Source: MED-G116 sp038147495 (GTDB lineage Bacteria > Pseudomonadota > Alphaproteobacteria > Puniceispirillales > Puniceispirillaceae). From it: 64,000 bases of DNA. The translations under genes were made by a program, and so were the position numbers. Location: positions 186,001-250,000 of the forward strand of contig JAYQTT010000003.1 of NCBI GenBank assembly GCA_038147495.1, given 5' to 3'. Of this stretch, positions 17,038 through 26,118 are shown one piece after another (positions within the stretch are counted from its first letter, which is position 1; each line of letters opens with the position of its first letter). The notes beneath the pieces were generated by a model. That model did no database searches. It worked only from the letters and a program-made list of their open reading frames with translations, and was not told where the DNA came from.

Positions 17038-18159
17038 TCACTTGTGTCGGGAGTGTCCATTGAACAGAAACATGCGAAGGCATGCAAGCGCCGCCCGGAC
17101 AAACACCCATTTCGGCATGGCCATGATCACCTTCAATCGCAGCGTCCAACTGGCCTCACCGCTTAAAAACAGCGCAAATTCATCACCGCTCAGCGCCGAT
17201 CCCATGCGCAAAAACAAGGATGGCGCCAAATCCGGACGGGTCCGTAACACATGCAGAAACACGTCATCCATCAACAAATCCACCGTCTTGTGTGGGGTGG
17301 TGACTGGCAAGTCTGCTGGCATCCCATCCGAAGGCAGCTTTGATGCTTTTGCAACCGCTCTTGCGATTTGTTTCTGGATGAAGACAAAGGCGTAGCCACT
17401 TGACGGACGGATTGCCCCGCCATTCCCGCCAATGCCAGTCAAGCCGTTCGGGTTTTCCGGCAAGCGGCCAAGCGGTATCGCCCCATGTTCGACATGGGTC
17501 ACGCTAAAGCTGTTAATGCCGCATTCTGCCGACAGATATTGTGCGATGGCGCCTTCAAAGAAGCTGTCAGGCTCTCGCTGCGGGGCAAACATCGTCGACT
17601 CAACAAGTGCGACATCTTTAGAAAAGGGCAAGACATAAAGAAAATGAATACCGCGCGACTGATCACAGCGAAAATCCATCAAAATGGCGGTGTCGGGATC
17701 AAAGCCGCCTGACATCGCCTTCACCTCCCAACCGATGAAATGCTGGACCATCTGATCGCTGGGACAGGCTTGTGGGCGACTGTCCAATATCTGCGCGTGT
17801 GGGTCAGCAGCCACATCTTTTTCGGCAGCAAATTTGACGCCGTTTTCCTGCGCCCGGTCACGACAATGACCTTCCCATCGGCTCCGTTGCAGCGCGTGAT
17901 AGGAATGCATTCGCGATTCCATTACGGCTGCGCCGGATGGTGTCTTGATGCTCCAACTTGTCCATTTATGCCGGGCACATTTTGCCGCCATCTCAAGGCC
18001 GGCGATATGCCAAAACCCCCAGATATGCTCTTTGGTATCGGGCGCTCCTGTCGGGGAAATTACCGTCATGTCATAGCCAGACAGCTTGTCGGCATGCGCG
18101 GCAAGTGACAGGCCTGCACACCCGTCACCAAGAATATGCAGCGGTTTTCTAGCTGACAT
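17038..18159 (-). CDS. crtY: Lycopene beta-cyclase CrtY
   Basis: 373 residues. Flavoprotein with an N-terminal dinucleotide fold (LHILGDGCAGLSLAAHA), the cyclase region around FIGWEVKA and ILMDFR, FLYVLPFS, and the conserved IGGNGGAIRPSSGYAF motif. Converts lycopene to beta-carotene. The start ATG 18159 overlaps the crtB stop by 11 bases, implying coupled translation. The in-frame N-terminal extension to 18231 lies inside crtB and is rejected. Confidence 0.9.
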   Translation of the reverse strand: MSARKPLHILGDGCAGLSLAAHADKLSGYDMTVISPTGAPDTKEHIWGFWHIAGLEMAAKCARHKWTSWSIKTPSGAAVMESRMHSYHALQRSRWEGHCRDRAQENGVKFAAEKDVAADPHAQILDSRPQACPSDQMVQHFIGWEVKAMSGGFDPDTAILMDFRCDQSRGIHFLYVLPFSKDVALVESTMFAPQREPDSFFEGAIAQYLSAECGINSFSVTHVEHGAIPLGRLPENPNGLTGIGGNGGAIRPSSGYAFVFIQKQIARAVAKASKLPSDGMPADLPVTTPHKTVDLLMDDVFLHVLRTRPDLAPSLFLRMGSALSGDEFALFLSGEASWTLRLKVIMAMPKWVFVRAALACLRMFLFNGHSRHK

Positions 18160-19072
18160 GAGGCAACCCTTCCAGCGGACGGTGCAGGGTGGCATCATGC
18201 CTGTGTGATGGCGAGGTGAAACTCCGGGCAAGCAAGCTGAAAAGGGCTGGTAGCGAGCATCGTAGCTTTGTTGATGCGCTTGTCACTTGCCGCCCACGGT
18301 GCCACGCATAGCCTGTCGCCGCCAGCTGCACGCCGATCTGGCGATAGACTCGGGCGGCAACGGCGATGGCAAGATGTGCCCGCCAAGGCAAGAACCGAAA
18401 CCCCCTCGCGCCACTCTCATAGAAACGTTCAGCAAGCGCCAATATCTTCTCGACCGCATTACGCATCGCCAAAGCCTCTGCGCTGTCTGGATTTTTCGAG
18501 GCCAGAACGATCTGGTCTGCAGACAGGTTTTCAACCCATATACCCGGCACATAGCGCCGTCCCATCTGCGCATCCTCCAGAACATCGCGGGCGATATTGG
18601 TCAATTGCATGGCAATGCCAAGATCAATCGCATGTGCCTTGGCGGCCTGATCATGGCAATCGAGAACATCGCACATCAGCAAACCCACAGTCCCGGCAAC
18701 GCGATAGGCATATCGAAGCAATTCCGCCTCATCCGCCAGACAGACCTCATCCGCCTGATCCTGAAGCAGACCATCAATCAGGGCGACAAGAACCTCGGTC
18801 GAAAAGTTCATCTGCTTCATAAAAGGCTGGAACGCCGCCAACGCCGGGTCCGACCCAGTGCGGCCAGCTATCATATCCTCGCGAATGGCAGACAGGCGCG
18901 CAGGGCCGTCATCAATGTCACCATCAGCCATGTCATCCAGCAATCGGCAAAACGCATAGAGGCGGGTGGCATGATCTCCCATACGGGCACCCAAAAAGCG
19001 GCTTGCCCAATGAAAACTTCGGCCATTTGCCGCAAGGGATTGTTGCGGCGTGAGCGTTTCGTTCTGGATCAT
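18149..19072 (-). CDS. crtB: Phytoene synthase CrtB
   Basis: 307 residues from ATG 19072. Condenses two geranylgeranyl diphosphates. The two Asp-rich sites are FCRLLDDMADGD (about residue 45) and NIARDVLEDAQMGRRYVP (about 160), with SFHWASRFLGARMGDHATRLYAF before the first. The start is uncertain: AGGGAG touches this ATG directly, and an in-frame TTG at 19156 lies inside crtI. About 50 bases separate the ATG from the crtI stop. The C-terminal 40 residues are divergent. Confidence 0.88.
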   Translation of the reverse strand: MIQNETLTPQQSLAANGRSFHWASRFLGARMGDHATRLYAFCRLLDDMADGDIDDGPARLSAIREDMIAGRTGSDPALAAFQPFMKQMNFSTEVLVALIDGLLQDQADEVCLADEAELLRYAYRVAGTVGLLMCDVLDCHDQAAKAHAIDLGIAMQLTNIARDVLEDAQMGRRYVPGIWVENLSADQIVLASKNPDSAEALAMRNAVEKILALAERFYESGARGFRFLPWRAHLAIAVAARVYRQIGVQLAATGYAWHRGRQVTSASTKLRCSLPALFSLLARSFTSPSHRHDATLHRPLEGLPHVS

Positions 19073-19121
19073 CTCCCTGATGGCATAGGGCAAGGCTGGC
19101 CAATCCGCAATTCTGCGGATG

Positions 19122-20642
19122 TCAACTTGCTGCCCGCGCCTGCTCCTCTTCCTCAATCAATGCTTCCACTACCTTGGCAGAGCATAGCACGCCCGGCATT
19201 CCCGCGCCCGGATGTGCGCCTGCTGCCGAAAAATACAGATTTGAGATATGCGGGTCCCGATTGTGATAACGGAACCATGCAGATTGAGCAAAGATTGGCG
19301 CGATTGAAAATCCGGCGCCGTGCATTGACCGGTAATCTGTTTTGAAATCTTCCGGCGTCATCCAGAAATCATCAGTGATCGTGGATTCCAGCTCGGGCAT
19401 GATCGTTCGGGACAGCGCCGCCACAATGCGTGACCGTAGCTCCGGACCCATGGTCTTCCAGTCTACATCACCGAGGAGATTTGGTACCGGGCACAGCACA
19501 TAGAAGCTGTCGCATCCGGCAGGTGCAAAGCTCGGATCAGTTGCGGTGGGCCGGTGCAGATAGAGCGAAAAATCGTCTGCCAGAATCTTCTTGTCAAAAA
19601 TATCCGCCAGCAATTCCTTGTAGCGCGGCCCCATCCAGATGGTGTGATGCGCCACATCCGGATAGGTCTTTTTGGTGCCAAAGAACAGCACATATAGGCC
19701 CATCGAATATTGGGTTAACGCCTCTGGAAGCGCCCGTTTCCGCATATGCGCGGCAGCGGGCAGCATCTGCGAATAAACGGTTGGGGGATCACCGTTGCAG
19801 ATGACACGCTCGGCGCTGAACACCCGCCCGTCGGTGGCCCTCGCCCCGGTGACACGCCCCCGGCTATGCGCATCCATTGTGATCTCTGCGATATCAGTAT
19901 TTAATATGACCTGAACCCCGGCGCGTTCCAGAAGCTTGTGAAGTTCCGCCACCAGACGGCCGGTGCCACCCATGCAGAAAAACACACCCCACCGACGCTC
20001 CAGATAATGGATCAGACTATAGATCGATGTGGTCGTGAATGGGTTGCCGCCTACCAGCAATGGGTGAATGGAAAACGCCTGACGCAGCAATGGGTGCTTG
20101 ATGTGGCTGTTGACGATCCCCGCGACCGTCTTATAGCTGCGCAATTTCAACAACGCCGGCACTTGCGCCATCATCGTCCAAAATTTGGTGAAAGGCCGAT
20201 CAGCAAGCTTTTCGAAGCCAATCTCAAAAATTTCCTTCGATGTTTGAAGCAGTCGTTCATAGCCTTTCACATCTGGTGCGTGGAATTTTCGGATTTCTGC
20301 ATTGGTATCTTCGATCGATGGCCGGTAATCAAATTGCTGGCCATCGTGAAAGTGAAATCGATACCAGGGATCCAAAGGCCGAAATTCAAGATGATCTTCG
20401 CGCTTCTCACCGAACAGCTCGAACAATTCGTCAAACAGGAACGGGGCGGTGATAACCGTTGGTCCTGCATCATGGCGAAAGCCACCACGCTCAAACACCT
20501 GTGCGCGCCCGCCAATCGCCTGCAGCCTGTCGACAAGTGTAACAGAATAACCCCGCGCCCGCATGCGCAGGGCAGCGGCTATCCCACCGAAACCGGCACC
20601 GATAACCAGAACATCACTCTGCAATCTATGATTGTCGTCCAT
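19122..20642 (-). CDS. crtI: Phytoene desaturase CrtI
   Basis: 506 residues from ATG 20642. FAD-binding GAGFGGIAAALRMRARGYSVTLVD at the N-terminus, then GGRAQVFERGGFRHDAGPT and the C-terminal bacterial phytoene-dehydrogenase signature (NLYFSAAGAHPGAGMPGVL). Desaturates phytoene to lycopene. An in-frame ATG at 20708 overlaps the crtE stop; neither start has a clear ribosome site, and I prefer the shorter one because the FAD fold follows directly. Confidence 0.93.
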   Translation of the reverse strand: MDDNHRLQSDVLVIGAGFGGIAAALRMRARGYSVTLVDRLQAIGGRAQVFERGGFRHDAGPTVITAPFLFDELFELFGEKREDHLEFRPLDPWYRFHFHDGQQFDYRPSIEDTNAEIRKFHAPDVKGYERLLQTSKEIFEIGFEKLADRPFTKFWTMMAQVPALLKLRSYKTVAGIVNSHIKHPLLRQAFSIHPLLVGGNPFTTTSIYSLIHYLERRWGVFFCMGGTGRLVAELHKLLERAGVQVILNTDIAEITMDAHSRGRVTGARATDGRVFSAERVICNGDPPTVYSQMLPAAAHMRKRALPEALTQYSMGLYVLFFGTKKTYPDVAHHTIWMGPRYKELLADIFDKKILADDFSLYLHRPTATDPSFAPAGCDSFYVLCPVPNLLGDVDWKTMGPELRSRIVAALSRTIMPELESTITDDFWMTPEDFKTDYRSMHGAGFSIAPIFAQSAWFRYHNRDPHISNLYFSAAGAHPGAGMPGVLCSAKVVEALIEEEEQARAAS

Positions 20643-20691
20643 TGTGTCGACAGCATGACGTGAGAGAGGGGTTGGCGCGCCTGAGGCGCGC

Positions 20692-21729
20692 TTACCAGCG
20701 GGAGCCATTTTGGCTTAGCTGGGAGGCTGATCGCTGACAGACCTGTTGAAGCATCTGCCACACAGGTTGGATGACGTCTCTCAACTCTGGAGGCAGGGTT
20801 GCTGCCAGCCTTTCACTCTCGTCCAGCATGCCATACATTTTTACAGCCGCCACCTTGATCGCCGAGGATTCGAGGATGGCTTCGCGCCACAATTCGACAT
20901 CCGCCGTGCAGCCTGACGCATACCAACTGTCAAACCGGCTTTTCGTTGCGTCATCCAGCTGGTCCCGAAACAGCACGACAACCGCATTGGGCGCACGGCG
21001 CGCAAGATCTGAACCACTGGTTTCGGCGCCATCATCACCGCTGAAATTCAGCATGTCATTGGCAACCTGATAGGCGTTGCCTAGACACCGGAAATAAGAA
21101 CAAATCCTGGTTGACGCTCCAGTATGCAACGCCATTGTCGCCACACCTTGCAGCGGTGCCGTCAGCAGTGGGGCGGTTTTGTCTGCCGCAATTTGAAGAT
21201 AGCTTTTCCAATCGCAATTGCGCTGAATGTCAAATTCCCGCGCTTCGCCCAGCGTGGTCGTTTTCATGTGACCCGCCAAGATCTTGACAAGCATGGGCGT
21301 CTGCGATCTTTGCGCGGCCTCGGCAGCCAGTTCAAATGAGAGAGCAATAAGCCAATCACCAAGGGCAAGCGCCACATCCCGGCCAAATTTGGACCAGACA
21401 GCTGGACGCCCCCGACGCAGCCGATCACCATCGCAAATATCGTCATGAATGAGGGACGCGTTGTGAAGAACTTCAATAGCCACCGCCCAATGCAATCCAG
21501 CCGCGCGATCAACATTCAACGCATTCGCCGCGCGAAGCGCCATTTTCGCCCGCAGCATCTTGCCTGGCTTGGCAAAATGATGGGCTGCGGCATCGGCCAG
21601 CGGTTCACCTGGCTGTGGCAGGCGTGTGGTGATAAAATCGCAAAGCAATTCGGTGGTAGAGCCAATTTCCGGTGATGCGTCTGCATCCTGAACCGCGTAT
21701 TCACGCAAAATGGGTGACAATTCGGTCAT
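20692..21729 (-). CDS. crtE: Geranylgeranyl diphosphate synthase CrtE
   Basis: 345 residues. Polyprenyl synthetase fold: HNASLIHDDICDGDRLRRGRPAVW holds the first Asp-rich motif. The second Asp-rich position reads QVANDMLNFSGDD, with Asn for the first usual Asp. GGAGG lies seven bases before the ATG. First gene of the leftward carotenoid/retinal run. The proteorhodopsin terminator lies upstream (21825-21848), so this run either has its own promoter or depends on readthrough. Confidence 0.9.
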   Translation of the reverse strand: MTELSPILREYAVQDADASPEIGSTTELLCDFITTRLPQPGEPLADAAAHHFAKPGKMLRAKMALRAANALNVDRAAGLHWAVAIEVLHNASLIHDDICDGDRLRRGRPAVWSKFGRDVALALGDWLIALSFELAAEAAQRSQTPMLVKILAGHMKTTTLGEAREFDIQRNCDWKSYLQIAADKTAPLLTAPLQGVATMALHTGASTRICSYFRCLGNAYQVANDMLNFSGDDGAETSGSDLARRAPNAVVVLFRDQLDDATKSRFDSWYASGCTADVELWREAILESSAIKVAAVKMYGMLDESERLAATLPPELRDVIQPVWQMLQQVCQRSASQLSQNGSRW

Positions 21730-21813
21730 CTATTTTTTCCTCCAACCGGAGCATCTGCCCCGGGTCACCCAAGTAAATGGGGCGGTTGATCCGCCTGCTC
21801 TGAAAATTTTTAA

Positions 21814-21848
21814 ATCAAAGAAAAGGGGCGGCCCTTTCAGACCGCCCC
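21814..21848 (-). terminator. Intrinsic terminator of the proteorhodopsin gene
   Basis: Seven-base-pair perfect GC stem (ccgcccc 21842-21848 with ggggcgg 21825-21831) and a 10-base loop. On the minus strand it is followed by TTTTCTTTG. It sits 8 bases after the proteorhodopsin stop codon. Confidence 0.85.
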
Positions 21849-21855
21849 AATCAAT

Positions 21856-22638
21856 TTACTTTGCAGCTTCACTTTCAGTGACAGCCACGTTCCAGATGAT
21901 CACACCGAACGCAATTTTGTTCAGCACGTCAGCCAGGTTGTAGATCACGTTAAGCGAGTTGGCTGCAGAAGCCGGGTCGCCTGACGCGAGATAACCGTAG
22001 AAATAGCCGAGCGGGTAAATCGCCCAGCCGATGGTTACGATCCAACGCATTGTTGAGAACGCTGACTTCACAGATTCTGGTGCCTGGTCTGCAGACATCT
22101 GACCTGCTTCACCGGCGAATACTTCGTACAGGATGTATGCCCATCCTGCCATGCCGATGATGAAGCCGAGCCACTCATTGATGTAGCCGACTTCGCCGGC
22201 ATAACCACCGACGAGCATAACCAATGTGCCGATCATCAGGCGCCAGAAAATGCCGCCAGAAACGTTACCGATTGCCCGCAGGATCAGGTAGAACTCAACC
22301 ATCAGAAGTGGCACAGTGATCAGCCAGTCGATGTAACGATAGACTGTCGGTGTGTCACCTGTGTTGACCCACACATCACGCATGTAGAAATAGTGGACCG
22401 CTGCAACCAGGGTCACCAAACCAGATACGGTGAGGGATGTTTTCCACTTTGCAGAAACACGCTGGGTCTCAAGGAAGAAGAACGCTGTTGAAGCAACAAG
22501 CGCCATCGAAATGAGCCAGAACGAAATTCCCACATAGTCGTCTGAAGCAAGATTTGCGTCCGCAAATGCTACAGATGGCGAAATGACCAACGCCGCTGTC
22601 GCCAGCGCCGCCAAGGTCTTGCCAGAAGTGATTTTCAT
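21856..22638 (-). CDS. Proteorhodopsin, green-tuned proton pump
   Basis: 260 residues: a cleavable signal peptide (ending AFADA) and seven membrane helices. The proton-acceptor Asp104 and donor Glu115 lie in RYIDWLITVPLLMVEFYLIL (D97 and E108 of the classic protein). Leu112 at the tuning site (classic 105) predicts green absorption. His82 in AAVHYFYM pairs with the acceptor. The Schiff-base lysine is Lys241 in DVLNKIAFG. GGAGG lies seven bases before the ATG. A terminator follows, then the genes for retinal. These are established family residues read directly from the sequence. Confidence 0.97.
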   Translation of the reverse strand: MKITSGKTLAALATAALVISPSVAFADANLASDDYVGISFWLISMALVASTAFFFLETQRVSAKWKTSLTVSGLVTLVAAVHYFYMRDVWVNTGDTPTVYRYIDWLITVPLLMVEFYLILRAIGNVSGGIFWRLMIGTLVMLVGGYAGEVGYINEWLGFIIGMAGWAYILYEVFAGEAGQMSADQAPESVKSAFSTMRWIVTIGWAIYPLGYFYGYLASGDPASAANSLNVIYNLADVLNKIAFGVIIWNVAVTESEAAK

Positions 22639-23156
22639 AATGTACCTCCGTTAACGAAACAGCCGATGAAACACACCGCACCAAGGCGCGGCTAATTGCC
22701 TCACTTTCGGCATACGCTAATTTAGAGGTTGCTGTTCGGTGAAGGCAATCAGCTAGCACGCTGTTTCCGGCACCAACCCAATCCACATACTTTTTTTTAT
22801 TTTAAAACAATGATTTACAGAAATAAAAACAGTTTTGTTAAAATCGCAAGATTAGCGACGAATCAATCACAGATTTCTTAATTTTCATAATTTTTTCAGA
22901 TGTTTAAATAAGACAACATTGGAACAGCCCAAAATTACCCCTGCGCGAATAAACCCGCCGCATAAACAGAACATTTCCCGCACCAATGCCTGCATAGATG
23001 TTGGATTTGCCCCGCCGACAATCACCACATGTTGCGCCTCGCAGCCCCCGGACAGGGCCTAAATCTGAAAAATCCAGCTACTGACGCTAACGAAACAGTG
23101 TGTAAATGCGTCAATCCAGCAAAGATGGCGTTATGTGCTCATCCCTGCCCGGGGCC
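22639..23156 (-). promoter_or_regulatory. Long upstream region of proteorhodopsin
   Basis: About 518 bases without a convincing gene. The part 22790-22925 is very A/T-rich with many T and A runs and probably holds the proteorhodopsin promoter. I could not settle on one -35/-10 pair. The remainder (22930-23150) shows no recognisable gene or repeat. Confidence 0.35.
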
Positions 23157-23525
23157 TCACCCGTCTTGATCTTGCCAGCGTGTCAGCATTCTGTAGAGGG
23201 AGTTGGGATCCCGGTAGCCAACCCGATGTGCAATTTCTGCTTTCGACAGTTTGCCATCAGCCAACAGGCGCTTGACCAGTTTCTGGCGTTCATCATTGAG
23301 GATGCGGCCATAGCTATGGCCATTTTCATTCAGCCTTCGTTGTAAGGTACGCCCACCGATGCCAATGATTTTAGCCACATCATCAAGGCTGACATTGCCT
23401 GTTGGCAAAGCACGATGGATCGCCGCACGCACCTCCACTTCTATGGCATTCGCCGCATTCAAACGCGCCACGCGACGGTTCAACTCACCCGCCAGTCCCT
23501 GAAATAAATTTGGGTCGGCGGTCAT
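23157..23525 (-). CDS. AraC-type DNA-binding domain, C-terminal part of a split regulator
   Basis: 122 residues from ATG 23525. Two helix-turn-helix units of AraC/XylS type: GNVSLDDVAKIIGIGGRTLQRRLNENGHSYGRILNDER and LSKAEIAHRVGYRDPNSLYRMLTRW. The ATG overlaps the stop of the preceding gene (ATGA). That gene encodes the matching sensor domain, so together they equal one usual AraC regulator of about 330 residues. An extra C in the CCCC run at 23528-23531 would fuse them in frame (EAPFMTADPNLF). Either a genuine split with coupled translation, a frameshift mutation, or a sequencing error. Confidence 0.75.
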   Translation of the reverse strand: MTADPNLFQGLAGELNRRVARLNAANAIEVEVRAAIHRALPTGNVSLDDVAKIIGIGGRTLQRRLNENGHSYGRILNDERQKLVKRLLADGKLSKAEIAHRVGYRDPNSLYRMLTRWQDQDG

Positions 23526-24148
23526 GAAGGGGCCTCCAAATCCTCCTGAGTGAAAGACAGGATATTTGCGTCTCCGCGATGCCATGCAACGCCATCAAAA
23601 AACACGGCAAGACCACCATCATTGGCCGGATCAAAAGCATAGGTAATTTCAACGGGGGTAATGTTGCGTCTGACAGCAGGTCTGACCAACCGCAACAAAA
23701 AGATCAGGTTGGCAAAGCTCTGCCAAGCGCGTGCCTCGTCACCGGAAATGAAATGCTGTTTTATTTGCCAACTGCCCGCGTTCACTTCGAACGTGACTTC
23801 AGCGTCTCCGAAAAGACCTGCATATTTCTCGTAATTCTCGAACACTTCACGCAGATTGCCGCACCGGCGAAGTGAGGCAAAAATATCATCTCCACCGATA
23901 TTCCACATCATGTCTGCCAGCTTTGTCGGCACGCTCACAACATCAAGCGCGTGCGAAATGCGGCTGACCAATCGGGTATAAATCTTCACATCTATCGGTG
24001 TGTCGATGATCGTCGCCACAGACAAGCCAGCGTCATCGCGCCGGTTCCAATCATCAAGATACGCGGCAATGTCAATTCCGTGATGTTCTGCAAGAAGACA
24101 CAAATAGGCGGGAACATAGACCTCTCTGTTCCCCGATGATGCAGTCAT
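23522..24148 (-). CDS. Sensor domain of a split AraC-family regulator
   Basis: 208 residues. Resembles the arabinose-binding-like N-terminal domain of OruR/ArgR-type AraC regulators: YVPAYLCLLAEHHGIDIAAYLDDWN, LVSRISHALDVVSVPTKLADMMW, CGNLREVFENYEKYAGLFGDAEVTFEV and LVRPAVRRNITPVEITYAF. It stops exactly where the DNA-binding half should begin (LEAPS stop). The ATG overlaps the stop of the SDR-like gene upstream as ATGA. Effector unknown. Confidence 0.65.
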   Translation of the reverse strand: MTASSGNREVYVPAYLCLLAEHHGIDIAAYLDDWNRRDDAGLSVATIIDTPIDVKIYTRLVSRISHALDVVSVPTKLADMMWNIGGDDIFASLRRCGNLREVFENYEKYAGLFGDAEVTFEVNAGSWQIKQHFISGDEARAWQSFANLIFLLRLVRPAVRRNITPVEITYAFDPANDGGLAVFFDGVAWHRGDANILSFTQEDLEAPS

Positions 24149-24975
24149 TTATGCCACCTGAGCATTTCGTGCAGGGAGTCCCTGACCTTGGCACGGTTGG
24201 CTCGCGTAGCCAGATCGGGCATCTCAATAATGTTGTCGGCTGTGTCCTGCACAAGATCGCGGTTTTTTTGACCTGAACCGCTGGATCTCAGCGCATCATC
24301 AATGCGGCTTACCAAATCTGAAAATTGATCATCATCAGTTGATGCATCCGCTAACAGCTGGCGCTGTTGCTCAATTTGGTTGTGATAATAGGGGCTGTGG
24401 CCAGCAGCATCATCCCGCAACTGCCGCGCACCATCAAACCATTGGCTGTCGGCATCGACAAAAACGGTGTCGCTTGACACGCCAGAATGACGGATCTCCT
24501 CTCGCAGGATATTGAACGCCTCGCTGAGTGCACTGTCGCACACACGGTTCCATGCGCACATTGTCCTTTGGCGTTGCTGAAAACGGCGCCGGACCAAAAT
24601 AATCCCGCCTCGCCCATTGCTGCGCATAATGGGTGCAAGGCACTGGATAGAGGCAATTTGCAACAGAACGTTATTTGCAAAAACAATCTTTGCCTGCGCG
24701 ATGTCTATCTCTTCTACACTTCCGAAAAGGCCTCGCGCTGGCATCAGGACCATACCGTCCAGTGCATCACCATATCGAATGACGTCTTGGGAAACGCTGT
24801 TCAGCTGATCAAGATCGGTTGCGTCAACAACATGCGCCTTGGCACCATACGCTGCGGCCGCTTCAGCCGCCTCATCACTGAAGACACAACAATGTACGTT
24901 GTAGCCATAGCCGAGGAGACCGGTAATTAATGGCTCTGCACCCTGTTCCGAACCGATAAGAAACACATTGCCCAA
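24145..24975 (-). CDS. SDR-like Rossmann protein lacking the catalytic Tyr-Lys pair
   Basis: 276 residues. A Rossmann start (VFLIGSEQGAEPLITGLLGYGYNVHCCVF), an Asp in HVVDATDL and a helix pair around FANNVLLQIASIQCLAPIMRSNGRGGIILV follow the short-chain dehydrogenase layout. Where YxxxK should stand, the sequence reads CAWNRVCDSALSEAF, so the active-site Tyr and Lys are absent. The C-terminal 80 residues are extra, polar and helical. Coupled by ATGA to the split AraC regulator. Probably not an active dehydrogenase; a sensor or structural role is inference. Confidence 0.6.
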   Translation of the reverse strand: MGNVFLIGSEQGAEPLITGLLGYGYNVHCCVFSDEAAEAAAAYGAKAHVVDATDLDQLNSVSQDVIRYGDALDGMVLMPARGLFGSVEEIDIAQAKIVFANNVLLQIASIQCLAPIMRSNGRGGIILVRRRFQQRQRTMCAWNRVCDSALSEAFNILREEIRHSGVSSDTVFVDADSQWFDGARQLRDDAAGHSPYYHNQIEQQRQLLADASTDDDQFSDLVSRIDDALRSSGSGQKNRDLVQDTADNIIEMPDLATRANRAKVRDSLHEMLRWHK

Positions 24976-25225
24976 AGCGATGGCACCTTAAAATTAGTAA
25001 ACTTTAGATGCTCGCACTAAAACACAAATTCGCGTAAGTCGCATTTTGCGACAAAGCAATGCCGATTACGCCAATTTGAATGATGCGGCCCAGCGCTCTG
25101 AAAATTTGCCGCCTTTTATCCGGGCCTACACTAAAACCTCACCGGATTTTCCGATCATTTCTCACTGAACGCATATAAAGAAAACGTAATACAACCACCG
25201 TAAATTGTGATAAAAGTCGGGCATC

Positions 25226-26077
25226 ATGGGCCACGAGAACAAACACGTGCAGCAAACCAATTCGTCATCACAGCCAATATTTTCATTTGCCGACGCCGAG
25301 ATGGGGCCCGTCGCCAGCGGCATCATCAGGTCAGTGGAAAAAATCAGCGGCCAGCCGAAAATCCGCAAACTCTATTTCGACTATGTTAAGGACGATCGCC
25401 CGGCTGCCAACTTCTGGTCAGATGCTCTGGACCGCCTTGGCATCTCGGTTGATCTTCGCACCGATCCCGGCGCACACATTCCCAAGAGCGGACCTGTACT
25501 TGTCGTTGCCAACCATCCCTATGGTGTAATCGATGGGCTGGTGCTGTGCGCTCTGGTCTCAAGAGTGCGCTCTGACTACAAGATCATCACCCATCGGGTG
25601 CTTCGCCAGGCCCCGGCAACGATGGACAAAATTTTGCCAATCGACTTTGAGGAATCCGAAAAGGCGTTGGCAACGAACCTGCAAACCAGGGTTGACGCCG
25701 CAAATCATCTTCGGTCAGGCGGTGTTGTCATTATCTTTCCCGCCGGATCAATTTCACTAGCACCTAAACTTGTTGGCAATGCCTATGACATTGAATGGAA
25801 GAGTTTTTCGGCAAGACTGGCAAGCTTTGAGGGCACAACGACTGTTCCCTTCCTTTTCAATGGCCGTAATTCAGTGCTGTTTCAGGTTGCGCGGCGGCTT
25901 AGCCAAACCCTCGGCTATTCACTGATGTTTCGCGAGATTTGCAAGCTTATGAACACCACAGTCGGCGTCACCATGCGCCGGCCAGTGCAAAGCGATGAAT
26001 TGCGCAAGATTGGCAATCGCAAGGAAATTGCGAATTATCTTCGTGACATCACCTATGGTTTTCACAATCGCCAATAG
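25226..26077 (+). CDS. PlsC-family phospholipid acyltransferase
   Basis: 283 residues. Lysophospholipid acyltransferase motifs: block I NHPYGVIDG (the NHx4D catalytic dyad) near residue 94, block III-like FPAGSISLAP near residue 172, and a later TVPFLFNGRNSV. Transfers an acyl chain to a lysophospholipid or lyso-ornithine lipid; the exact acceptor cannot be read. No clear membrane span. Stands alone between divergent and convergent neighbours. Confidence 0.82.
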   Translation: MGHENKHVQQTNSSSQPIFSFADAEMGPVASGIIRSVEKISGQPKIRKLYFDYVKDDRPAANFWSDALDRLGISVDLRTDPGAHIPKSGPVLVVANHPYGVIDGLVLCALVSRVRSDYKIITHRVLRQAPATMDKILPIDFEESEKALATNLQTRVDAANHLRSGGVVIIFPAGSISLAPKLVGNAYDIEWKSFSARLASFEGTTTVPFLFNGRNSVLFQVARRLSQTLGYSLMFREICKLMNTTVGVTMRRPVQSDELRKIGNRKEIANYLRDITYGFHNRQ

Positions 26078-26118
26078 CTGCCGACTGTTCTATCCGCGAT
26101 CTTGTGCGAAAGCCGGGC

